60,000 bases of DNA from Membranipora membranacea (taxonomy: Eukaryota; Bryozoa; Gymnolaemata; Cheilostomatida; Membraniporidae): contig OU612068.1 in NCBI GenBank assembly GCA_914767715.1, positions 3,474,001-3,534,000 of the forward strand, in the 5' to 3' direction. A program made the position numbers and the translations under genes. Positions 25,301-32,223 of this stretch are shown here, in pieces (the stretch's first letter is position 1; each line of letters opens with the position of its first letter). The notes under the pieces are model-generated. The model saw nothing but the letters and a program-made list of their open reading frames with translations. It was not told where the DNA came from and searched no databases.

Positions 25301-28169
25301 CCCAATTAGAAAAGTATTCAGTAAAACTTGGCACAGGGAAGGATAGGTGACTCACTTTCTCATCTTGGCGCACCAGAAGATGTATCTTCATATCATCACC
25401 TCCACATGCGAGCACCGGTACTAAGATAAAAGAGACAACAGAATCAAAGATGAATATAATATGCTGATTTAGATTTATGGGTGTTAAAGACGTGAAGGTC
25501 ACGGGGTGAGACTAGAAGAATTCGTCGGCTAGATGGCAACTAGAGTCAATAAAAAAACAACTACAGTTTCTAGTCTGATCTTTATGACGAGAAAGTTGAC
25601 AGGTAATAGTCGATTTCATCAAACATGTTGTTAGGTGAGGATCCCATTCTCCTGGGGTACCAGATGCTCTCTATGTATCATAATTCCGTCACTTTCAATT
25701 CTCAAAATGACCTCAAAGCCAAAGAGCATCCATACATACATACATACATACATACATACAAAGAGCATACATGCAGCCTATGGTAGACATTGTCCTACAT
25801 TTACCACGGAAGTTAAATGACTGTACAGTTATGATTGTACATTGGATGATTATGTAATGATTTAATTTTTCAAACTGTTGGCTTGATAAAGCTTTCGTGG
25901 GTGGCACATTATCCGTCATAAAGCCTGAACAAGATCAGAAGACAATCGTGGATTATGAGTCATCATACTATATGAGTTAAGCATTGTAGACAAATTAAAA
26001 ACATTGAGCCATCGCCCCCAAAGTATATCGCCCCATAAAACTTTAAAACCCTAAACTGCCTCTCACCCACATACTAACCTTGTGTATTAGGCAGCAGTGC
26101 CAAATGAAGAGTCAATATGAAGCCATTACCAAACTTAATACTCTGTACTGCTTTCTCTGTGTCTACAATAATGAATGGTACGTTGAGACAGTACAAAGGT
26201 ATGCGATGCCGGCCAAGTAATTGAATTAATTAATATTCCCATACCAGGTAGATATTATAATGGAATGTAAATTTTTCAAACTTCACATCAATCGCACACA
26301 GTAAGGAGCTTGAAGCATTATTGTCCCAAACTCCCTGAACACAGCAGGGAGGGTGGGATATCACTCTGCCACCCTCCCTGAACACATAGTGTGACAAATG
26401 GGAGTTGTCCCTTCTCTGAACATGAATGTCAATAAGAAAACAACTCCAAATTATAAATTTGCAATGTACGTGCAATATTGTTTTATTGGGATGCCAATGC
26501 GGATAGGCCTCCTTACAGCTTTTCGATATACAGACTGCACAGCTGCTTATTTCACCAGCTCAGAGTATTTGATAATCATATTAATGCTGAATGCGGTACT
26601 GAAATAAAAAACCCAATAAACACCCAGTCACAACCAGCAATCCGATCAGTACATTGCAGCGTACACAAAACCAAGTAAACTTGCGCGGAGATTGGATAAA
26701 CTGGAAGCCTCATTAGTGATCTTCAATCACGAAACACTGAGCCCATTATACTTTCATATGATTGCATAGTTCATAGAAGTCTCAGCCCTCATCGATAGAT
26801 ACAGAGGTCAGGTGATAATGACAAACCTTTATCAGTCTGATATATTCTAACATGCGAGTCTCCAGCAGCGCTAGCTATCAGGAAAACTTCTGTACTAATA
26901 ACTAACCCATCACAGCAAACAACACTAGATTCTGAATCTGTGTAGGTATACTTCACTTCAATCTGTAACAATATTGTAACTGAAACTATAAGCGCTGAAG
27001 CCTTAATCACGCTACTTATATCTACCCTGCAAGTAACGATAAATGCTAATATTCTAGCAGCTCTCGCCCTCATCAAGTCGATTAGCTTCATTCATTTGAG
27101 CTCCATATACAAAATTTAGTATGCTATAGATAACATAGGCTAGTAAGTGCCTAGCTCTCTTTCCTGAACTTAATTAAACACACGCTCCATGTGATGGTTT
27201 TTTGAAAGTTTTACCACGAAGCTGAATATTGGAATTGTGATATCTAATCGTCGGCACTTACTTGGCTTGTGCTGTGAGAGTATCTGTAAACAAACAACTT
27301 TTTGTCAACCCCACCGCTGATGAACACTGGTAACTCATCCTTTGACGTGTCATCGTTCTCTAGCCAACGAACACAATTCACTCTGTCTGTGTGTACGGCT
27401 TTACTTGCAGTGATTTCGCTTCCGACATCACTTATGTCCACCTATTAATATAATGTTAGTGTATAGTGTCTATGTGCTTTCAATACATTTCTTATCTCAT
27501 AATCAGTTAGTTGCATCAAGGATTCTCTCTTGCTCCTTGGTCACATTATGTGTAGCAGTATCAACCTTTTAATTAATGTTATTGTTTTGACTATAATATA
27601 TACACCAATCCAATGACATGAGTAGCCCTATGATGATAACTTTATTTTTGATTGGTATACTGCTTACAAATGATAACTTGGGGATGGGGCTCCTTGCCAT
27701 GACTCTGAGGCATGCATAAATAAATAACTTAATAATAAGCTTTTAGTTTTACAAAGACCAGTAACTAACATAAGCATCACCGGTCCCTGGATTGTTGACA
27801 CACTACTCTACTGAACTTAGTTAGGCAAATTTTCTCCTTTTAAACCCCAGCGGTTCATGAACTTGTTGGAGGCAGGGGCTTAGACCCTTGTCCTTAATCA
27901 AAGAATGGTTGAAGGGAGGCTTGTTGTTTTGACCTTGGTCCTGTAGCTAGTAGATAAGTAGGTAGATTAGATGACAACAAGGTGAGGTGGTTGATGATCA
28001 ATCAATATTAATAAACAACTGTCAATCAAGTATTACTTACAATACCAACACCATTCCTTGCAGCATAGATAAGTCTCCCAAGCTTTGACCAGTGTACACT
28101 ATTGGGTGTTCTGTTACAACCACAAGAGGTTAGACAGGGAAGAAAGTGGAACCTGCTCTCAAAATTCAT
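4335..28169 (-). CDS. ELP2: Elongator complex protein 2 (ELP2), 18 exons
   Basis: ELP2 is the double WD40-propeller scaffold subunit of Elongator, which modifies U34 of tRNAs in the cytoplasm. Eighteen exons splice with GT-AG borders and consistent phase into 818 codons plus TGA, close to the usual 800-830 aa. They are 28169-28041, 27441-27262, 26962-26827, 26162-26079, 25420-25356, 23688-23622, 23163-23017, 22592-22437, 21468-21323, 20665-20522, 16183-15983, 14767-14602, 11940-11810, 11017-10837, 7580-7462, 6868-6732, 5797-5702 and 4506-4335. Diagnostic blocks are [11 protein letters not shown] near residue 20, [12 protein letters not shown] near 205, [12 protein letters not shown] near 275, [20 protein letters not shown] near 495-515, [18 protein letters not shown] near 550-570, and [19 protein letters not shown] near 665-690. 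The start ATG is preceded by an in-frame stop. A separate intronless gene sits inside the intron 16184-20521. Family assignment is certain; individual borders rest on consensus and phase. Confidence 0.97.
4724..4741. repeat. Poly-G tract
   Basis: GGGG-T-G13 in the last ELP2 intron. It is a mononucleotide run prone to slippage and a possible quadruplex former. Confidence 0.9.
5798..6731. other. ELP2 intron with (TA)n microsatellite
   Basis: Noncoding intron between ELP2 exons 16 and 17. Its only notable content is the TA-rich simple repeat near 6401-6429. Small ORFs here (for example 6228-6467 +) run through the simple repeat and are not credible genes. Confidence 0.4.
6401..6429. repeat. (TA)n microsatellite
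   Basis: Alternating TA/CATA dinucleotides for about 29 bases inside an ELP2 intron. Confidence 0.9.
8035..8170 (+). mobile_element. tRNA-like SINE head (copy 1)
   Basis: Within an ELP2 intron, GGTTTGAATCC at 8079-8089 matches a tRNA B box (GGTTCGANTCC) with one change. An A-box-like TTGGTGTGCCGG lies about 37 bases upstream (8042-8053). The following GC-rich, non-tRNA body (to about 8170, including GGGCCCC and GCCGCCCATGGGATGCGGC) is unlike the AT-rich surroundings. It does not fold as an intact tRNA, so a tRNA-derived SINE is the best reading. Confidence 0.45.
8741..8925 (+). repeat. Dispersed repeat copy with internal hairpin
   Basis: This segment starts AGTTTAGCTAGT and contains the hairpin 8759-8804 (20-bp arms, 18 of 20 paired, T-only loop). 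It then carries GGCACCAATTTTC and GAGTAAATGTTAGCTAGACATAAAT. The last two blocks recur near 10680-10760 and 29830-29905. It looks like a degenerate MITE-like family. No target duplication is clear. Confidence 0.4.
9013..9035. repeat. Poly-C tract
   Basis: A run of C broken once by T in an otherwise AT-rich ELP2 intron. Similar poly-G/C tracts occur at 4724-4741, 31249-31259, 33508-33520 and 41713-41724. Confidence 0.9.
10581..10760 (+). repeat. 32-bp tandem repeat inside a second dispersed-repeat copy
   Basis: A 32-bp unit beginning TTAGCTAGTGTGAGGGGTGG is repeated almost perfectly 2.8 times at 10584-10674. It is followed by AGCTTGCACCAATTTTCA and a degenerate GAATGTGAGCTAGAT block, which match the element at 8741-8925. 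The array seems to be an expansion of the 5' part of that repeat. Confidence 0.65.
12291..12327. repeat. 11-bp tandem repeat (CTCATCCTACC)
   Basis: Three full perfect units plus a partial one, in an ELP2 intron. Confidence 0.9.
13027..13085 (+). mobile_element. tRNA-like SINE head (copy 2)
   Basis: TGGCCGAGG at 13037-13045 (A-box-like) and GGTTCAAGTC at 13063-13072 (B-box-like) are separated by a tRNA-like distance. They are followed by GGGGCCCA, as in the copy at 8035-8170. There is no complete acceptor stem, so it is not a functional tRNA gene. Confidence 0.4.
14173..14205. repeat. 11-bp tandem repeat (GTAATCTATAG)
   Basis: Three tandem units, the last with one change, in an ELP2 intron. 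Confidence 0.85.
14732..14851. repeat. 69-bp duplication of an ELP2 exon/intron junction
   Basis: Sequence 14732-14783 spans the acceptor and first 12 codons of ELP2 exon 12. It is repeated at 14801-14851 with about 5 mismatches in 52 bases. The duplicate keeps the polypyrimidine tract and AG, so it is an extra upstream 3' splice site. Using it would keep frame for 22 codons and then read TAG at the genuine acceptor. Confidence 0.85.
16783..16809. repeat. 13-bp direct repeat ACCTATACTTATT
   Basis: Two exact copies separated by one base, in an intron near the nested gene. Confidence 0.85.
18604..19902 (-). CDS. Intronless NHL-repeat (six-bladed propeller) protein nested in ELP2 intron
   Basis: A single uninterrupted frame of 432 codons starts at ATG 19902 in good context (GCCATGG) and stops at TGA 18604-18606. 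Residues 1-190 look disordered: a short conserved-looking start ([15 protein letters not shown]), a Ser/Thr/Pro run about 75-110, and basic Lys/Arg/Pro stretches about 115-155. From about residue 194 to the end lie NHL-type repeats with blade motifs such as [34 protein letters not shown] and [18 protein letters not shown]. There is no RING, B-box or filamin domain, so it is not a complete TRIM2/3/71-type protein; the family's propeller binds protein or RNA. Possible AG acceptors just upstream of the ATG suggest a 5' UTR intron. The same-strand position inside the 4.3 kb ELP2 intron and lack of coding introns suggest a retrocopy or a locally inserted gene. Partner and function are unknown. Confidence 0.85.
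   Translation of the reverse strand: MAGGMVDIRQSFDRLALGGQEPSPGNLTIQTPEKNVTLVLNFGGNGFNGASPNGVMNNNTGHLVKKTRFASQISTDSKNTEDSSSQSTGSGSPSDSPGSSTPSTPDLNREYPRKLKSAMKPDTRSTKPKTKPVRRSDSEEARRRPPPSRGSLDKLMSSQANQMNHTVALSEVYRSETYPENWVKKKHYLSFTKHHRIRDIKFDGDCNVILTSRHSVQLYDANGHFMERLYNEKIQEPWGIHVHDNGNVFVSDHKNDCVKEFTHIGIQMKKYGPVPSPCGVAVSSSGFVFVCSKDDGCVYVFDKNNKLVKKIGEGTLTAPAHIVLHDKLVLVSDEARIIGFTTENVIAFVYGHSEASAHPACLTVDRKTGFVLATSYYRSSIIAVKRDMDRAILVKDTVRPNLCALSPYGHLLVGERLSKGVHFKMFRAGKDS
22619..22693. repeat. 29-bp direct repeat, 46-bp period
   Basis: Exact copies at 22619-22647 and 22665-22693, both starting CCTACAACAACACGGTCAAC, lie in the intron just upstream of ELP2 exon 8. This is a recent local duplication. 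Confidence 0.9.
24560..24589. mobile_element. Old copy (E) of the CAAGGAGT palindrome family
   Basis: Core CAAGGGGTACTCCTTG at 24567-24582 is the family palindrome with one base changed. Flanking 7-mers AGCATAT and AACATCA match at only 4 of 7 positions, so on its own this copy would not be convincing. It lies in an ELP2 intron. Confidence 0.4.
25731..25760. repeat. (CATA)n microsatellite
   Basis: About seven and a half perfect CATA units in an ELP2 intron. Confidence 0.95.
26331..26387. repeat. Hairpin with 12-bp perfect arms between direct repeats
   Basis: Arms CAGGGAGGGTGG (26345-26356) and CCACCCTCCCTG (26369-26380) enclose a 12-base loop. The hairpin sits between AACACAG (26338-26344) and AACACAT (26381-26387). 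CTCCCTG also precedes both, giving a 13-base direct repeat. It resembles a tiny inverted-repeat insertion in an ELP2 intron. Confidence 0.6.
27510..27546. mobile_element. Diverged copy (F) of the CAAGGAGT palindrome family
   Basis: The core 27517-27539 starts CAAGGA and ends TCCTTG with an 11-base middle. Flanking 7-mers GTTGCAT and GTCACAT differ by two transitions. This fits an aged target duplication, but is weak alone. It lies in ELP2 intron 1. Confidence 0.4.
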
Positions 28170-28198
28170 GCTGACATGGGGGCTGACATTTTATTCAT
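28166..28198 (-). promoter_or_regulatory. Upstream ORF overlapping the ELP2 start codon
   Basis: On the minus strand an ATG at 28198 opens a 10-codon frame ([10 protein letters not shown]) with three in-frame ATGs. Its TGA (28168-28166) overlaps the ELP2 ATG (28169-28167) as ATGA. A CAG acceptor-like site lies just upstream at about 28202-28204. If this is in the mature 5' UTR, it would require reinitiation or leaky scanning for ELP2 translation. Confidence 0.45.
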
Positions 28199-28510
28199 AG
28201 CCTGGAATAAAATTTATTTAGATTGTGAATGAATGTTTTTGAGGCTAAAATGATATAAATTTATAATTTTTTGGCGGGAGAAGTGTTAATACATTTTTAT
28301 TATGTTTTTCAGATCACATCAAATTATTTGCATCTGAGGCAGCTATTTTGGTAAGATTACATATTAACACATGGCTGCATAGAATAGAACATGTGGACAA
28401 CATATATAATATGACAAATCAATTTATATGCCACAATATTATAACTCTTAAGTGACAGTGAAGTGAGTGAGTGAGTAATTCATTCATTACCTACTTACTT
28501 ACATGAACTT

Positions 28511-28545
28511 CATGAACCAAGGACTGGAGTACTCCTTGCTTGAAC
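28511..28545. mobile_element. CAAGGAGT palindrome, copy D, 7-bp flanking repeat (6/7)
   Basis: The core 28518-28538 begins CAAGGA and ends GGAGTACTCCTTG. It is flanked by CATGAAC (28511-28517) and CTTGAAC (28539-28545), which differ at one base. It lies in the ELP2/MND1 spacer. Confidence 0.65.
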
Positions 28546-28569
28546 TATTACTAAGCGATTAGTAAAGTA

Positions 28570-28600
28570 TTATTATAAAGGAGTTGCGCCTTGTTAATTA
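28570..28600. repeat. Possible degenerate palindrome-family copy (G)
   Basis: AAAGGAGTTGCGCCTTG at 28577-28593 differs from the family core at a few positions. Flanks TTATTAT and TTAATTA match poorly. It is listed only because it lies 40 bp from copy D. Confidence 0.2.
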
Positions 28601-29052
28601 TCACCTTTAAGTATCAGGGATTAGTGTGCTTGGGCAAAATTCAGGCTTGCTTGGCATTCCCAGGGGCCCATGAACGAATTCGGAGGAGTGTGAAGGCGTG
28701 AATGTGATCAGGAACAGGAAAGGCAACCTCAATCTCAGCAATGAACTGCCAGTTAGTCAGTTCATTGATCTAAGGGAGATGATTAATCTTAATACTGTGA
28801 ACAATCAATAAGCTCTACCTAGGGGTCAGGACAGGAGGTCATTGTTGTGAGGAAGCAATGATGATGAATTGCAATGAATACATATATGTCAGTGTGAAGT
28901 AGTGGGATTGGTATGTTAATGCCCTGGTGAAAAGTAAAAGCGAAAAGCTAAGTTGATATGCTCCTTTAAGTAAAGATGTATTTGCCTCCAATGAAACTGT
29001 GATGAGAGTGAGACGAGATGACCACCATACCGTTCTGTGACTTACATGCCTC

Positions 29053-29100
29053 TATTTTGCCAGTGTCCAATGGTAGTTTATACGAGACATTGGCAAAATA
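29053..29100. repeat. Hairpin, 15-bp arms, upstream of MND1
   Basis: TATTTTGCCAGTGTC (29053-29067) pairs with GACATTGGCAAAATA (29086-29100) with one mismatch around an 18-base loop, about 250 bases before the MND1 start codon. It could be a fold-back element, a cis element or a precursor-like hairpin. Confidence 0.6.
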
Positions 29101-29349
29101 AAAGTGTCCAAGTCTCAGGGATCCATGATTAAAGCTTCATGCCAAGACGCATTGAGTGCAAGCTATTTTATCAATACTTATTGAGGCAAAAACCCAAACA
29201 TGCTTAAAATCATTAGACAATGATCGAATCAACGGTAAGTCAACACGTTCATGTGCGCCTTACTCAATACTCTCTCTTGCAGTGAGACCAATAGGGAAGG
29301 AATGCTCGAAGCTGGTGACTATTTTTAACCCAGTTGATGAAATAATAAG

Positions 29350-32223
29350 ATGGTAAGATTATGTCTGAGCTGATTTTAATAATAGTTTTTACAGCTGCAG
29401 GGAGTATAATGTGAATTGAACCTATTTTGTTAGGGTGAATTTAAAGATAGAGTTTCCAGGCCTAAACTAATGCGACACTTACCCAAATTAAAAGCTTTTC
29501 TTTACTTTATAAAACTTTATGTTGCCCTTGCCTATCACCTGTCCGACAGAGATGTAGCCTAATTGATGAAATCTTATCTTTGTGATTTATAAAATTTCTC
29601 CCTATGAAGTAAAATACCAAGCACCATATACCATCTACAAAGAACAATTAATTTTATTGCAGTCGAAGAGGAAAGGATTGAGTGTTGATGAAAAAAGGAG
29701 TAGAATGATGGAGTTCTTCTATGAGAAGGTATGATAACTAGGTCCTAGAGGAATTAATATTAGCTATGGGTCAGACATAGACTTGATATATTAAATTAAG
29801 TATTTGGGGTCAATGACGTCACGTTGGCTTGCATCAATTTTTATAAACTGATGTTGGAGTATTTGTGAAAAAAAACTTGAGTAAATGTTAGCTTGCCATA
29901 AATCTTTCTATTTCATATCTATTATGCTTCCATCAAGGAAGTGATATCTGCAGTTCCTTCAGATGATGTTTTACTATTGACTGAAATTCTCATTGACCTG
30001 ACAAGTTTTTTGATGATTTACATCTCAATTTTTTTAGAAAGATTTCTTTCAGCTGAAGGAGTTAGAGAAACAGTGTCAGAAGGAGAAAGGCATCACATCG
30101 ATGAGTGTTAAGGACATTCTCATGAGTCTGGTTGATGATGGGATGGTTGACACGGACAAGATCGGTACTAGTGTCTACTTCTGGGCTTTCCCAGGCAAAG
30201 CAAGACAGAAAGTAAGCTCCATAGTGATGAGACATAATGCAATTAGAAAAAAACTTATTTCTCTGATGCCTTGTGACAATTAATTATTTTCTGCTCATCT
30301 GGTTGTTTTTCACCCTGATGTAATTCGCCTTATTTAATTCATGCAGAGCCAGGCGAGGCTGACTGATCTAAAGAGTAAACATGCAGAGCTTTGTGCTAAG
30401 AAACTAAAACTAAACAATCTTATGGCTGAGGAGTCCAAAGGGAAAGAACCTAGGTAAGCGATCTCGTGAGGCCTTGTGACAATGTTGGTAAATGTTAAAA
30501 AATAATGTGTAAAATGAGTGTAGTTGGGCTCATATAGTACCCAACTATTTGAAACCTTAAACGCAACTCAGACCCGGCTGTGGCCAAAGACTACTGGCAT
30601 TTAAACTGTGCTACAAATTGTCATTTGGTCTAACTAAAACATAAAAGTGGCAGCCTGCCTCCCTGCTGCTTGACAAGGCTACAGTTTTCTATGAATTAAG
30701 TGATTAAGTGATTGTCTTCTCATTGATCTAAAAGAGACAACTCCAAAGTTAATTTATCGAGTAATTGTTGATTAAATTGCTCAATCCATGAGGATTGTGA
30801 TTAACTTTGCCACAATATCCTCGTAATGTTACTTATTTTTTGTTGCAGTGAAGAGAGAGACTATGTGATGAAGCTGTTAGCTGAGAAGACCAAACAGAAA
30901 GAAGAAATGACGACAGAGTTACAAGCATACAAGGACCAAGACCCTGAAGTAATAGAATCTATAAAACAGGAGACTCACACAGCTCACGAGGCAGCCAATA
31001 GGTGGACTGGTGAGTTGGTGCTGGATAATTGGTATTTGTGATGTCAATCGGGAGTTGGTAATTTTTCCATGTAACGGAAAATACCAGTGTATGCTCTTAA
31101 ATTAACTTACACTTAGGGACTATAGTTAGGATTGTGTAGCCTAGCGCATTGCCCTCTATAGTAGTGAGTACTGTGACACCTTAAAATATTGCTTTTGACT
31201 GTCACGACTGGCCAAGTTATTAGGTTTTGGTATTCCTTAATTTCACCACCCCCCCCCCCATCTTTATATAAGCAAAAAATTCCCTGGATTCGATACCAGA
31301 TACCATGTGTTGTGTTGTAACCACGTGAGGGCTGAACAGCTGGGAGTTAGTGTTACTTGTCTCACACAAACACATATGACATGCCTCAACACACAAACAT
31401 ATATGGCATGCCTTCAACACACAAACATATATGGCATGCCTTCAACACACAAACACATATTACATGCCTTCAACCAAGGAGTAACTCCTTGCTTCAACAC
31501 ACAAATACATGTGACTGAAAAAGGCTCTGCTATTCGATTGACATGTTGACACCATTTAAAACTTGAATATTAGTCCGTTTGAACTGAACATTGAAGTGTC
31601 TCGTGTTGTTTCTGTTTCAAAATTGCTGCCATAGTTAGATGTCGTAAGTTAAACTGGGCACTAACAAGCTTTGAAAAAGATACTTTTTTTGCACAAAAGA
31701 AGGTGACAATTGCTTGAGTTTGGAAAAAATAACATAAACTCGTTGGCCTAACTTTCTAAAAAATAAAATTGCTATTAGTGTGCCATTTTTAATCGTGGCT
31801 GAAATATGTGCCTTGATATTTTATAATTGTTGATAAAAAGATAAGCATACACAATGAAAGATCTTCCATCACTTTGGTCCTACTCCTGTTTAAGAGGAGA
31901 TTTGCTGATTTACATCCTTCATAAACTGTCCTGCGACATCAAATTAAAAGCCAGTTTATATATATCTTTATTCAGGACAGCTAGTATTACATGATTACTG
32001 TAATCGGTATTCCCTTTCATAGCATATTGCTCAAAAAAGCCTTTATAAATAAGATAACATAGGAATAGAATTTAATAGATGGCTGACAAACTATCATTAT
32101 GTTGTTTTGTTTTCAGATAATATATTCTCGATCAAGTCCTGGATAAAGAATAAGTTCTCCTTCGAGGAGTCGGTTATAGATAATCAGTTTGGGATACCTG
32201 ATGATATGGATTACTTAGACTGA
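29350..32223 (+). CDS. MND1: Meiotic nuclear division protein 1 (MND1)
   Basis: MND1 pairs with HOP2 (PSMC3IP) and stimulates DMC1/RAD51 strand exchange in meiotic recombination. Six coding exons, 29350-29352, 29663-29728, 30038-30211, 30347-30453, 30849-31009 and 32117-32223, give 205 codons plus TGA, the usual family length. Exon 1 contributes only the ATG, directly followed by donor GTAAGA. Exon 2 opens [21 protein letters not shown], the conserved start of the winged-helix domain, which continues through FFQLKELEK and [17 protein letters not shown] to [13 protein letters not shown] (about residue 75). Residues about 85-150 are charged and heptad-rich, forming the expected coiled coil. The C-terminal part has [20 protein letters not shown] and ends [11 protein letters not shown], matching the family's capping helices. 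The gene is head to head with ELP2 and convergent with the BFR1-like gene. All borders are in phase. Confidence 0.97.
29806..29910 (+). repeat. Third dispersed-repeat copy (in MND1 intron)
   Basis: GGCTTGCATCAATTTTTA and GAGTAAATGTTAGCTTGCCA followed by TAAAT resemble blocks at 8831-8911 and 10683-10750 in the same order and similar spacing. Confidence 0.35.
31249..31259. repeat. Poly-C tract
   Basis: Eleven consecutive C in the last MND1 intron. Confidence 0.9.
31363..31517. repeat. 28-bp tandem array interrupted by a palindromic insertion
   Basis: Four units of about 27-28 bp (CACACAAACATATATGGCAT plus GCCTTCAA, with variants) run from 31363 to 31474. The array is then broken by the palindrome at 31475-31491 plus a 7-bp duplication, and resumes in register with CACACAAATACATG. 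It lies in the last MND1 intron. Confidence 0.9.
31468..31498. mobile_element. CAAGGAGT palindrome, copy A, with perfect 7-bp duplication
   Basis: The perfect palindrome CAAGGAGTAACTCCTTG (31475-31491, one central base) is flanked by CTTCAAC at 31468-31474 and 31492-31498. The neighbouring tandem units show CTTCAACACACAAA without interruption. The empty site is therefore visible, and the extra material is exactly core plus one CTTCAAC. Confidence 0.8.

Larger units (their letters stand above)
28199..29349. other. Head-to-head spacer ELP2/MND1 (presumed bidirectional promoter region)
   Basis: About 1.2 kb separates the divergent start codons of ELP2 (-) and MND1 (+). It contains two members of the CAAGGAGT palindrome family (28511-28545 and a doubtful one at 28570-28600) and a 15-bp-arm hairpin (29053-29100). 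No convincing TATA box was picked out, and no ORF here is credible. Confidence 0.5.

Noticed and set aside
31363-31517. Possible CRISPR-like array
   Set aside because: The units are contiguous tandem repeats with no spacers, in an intron of a eukaryotic gene.
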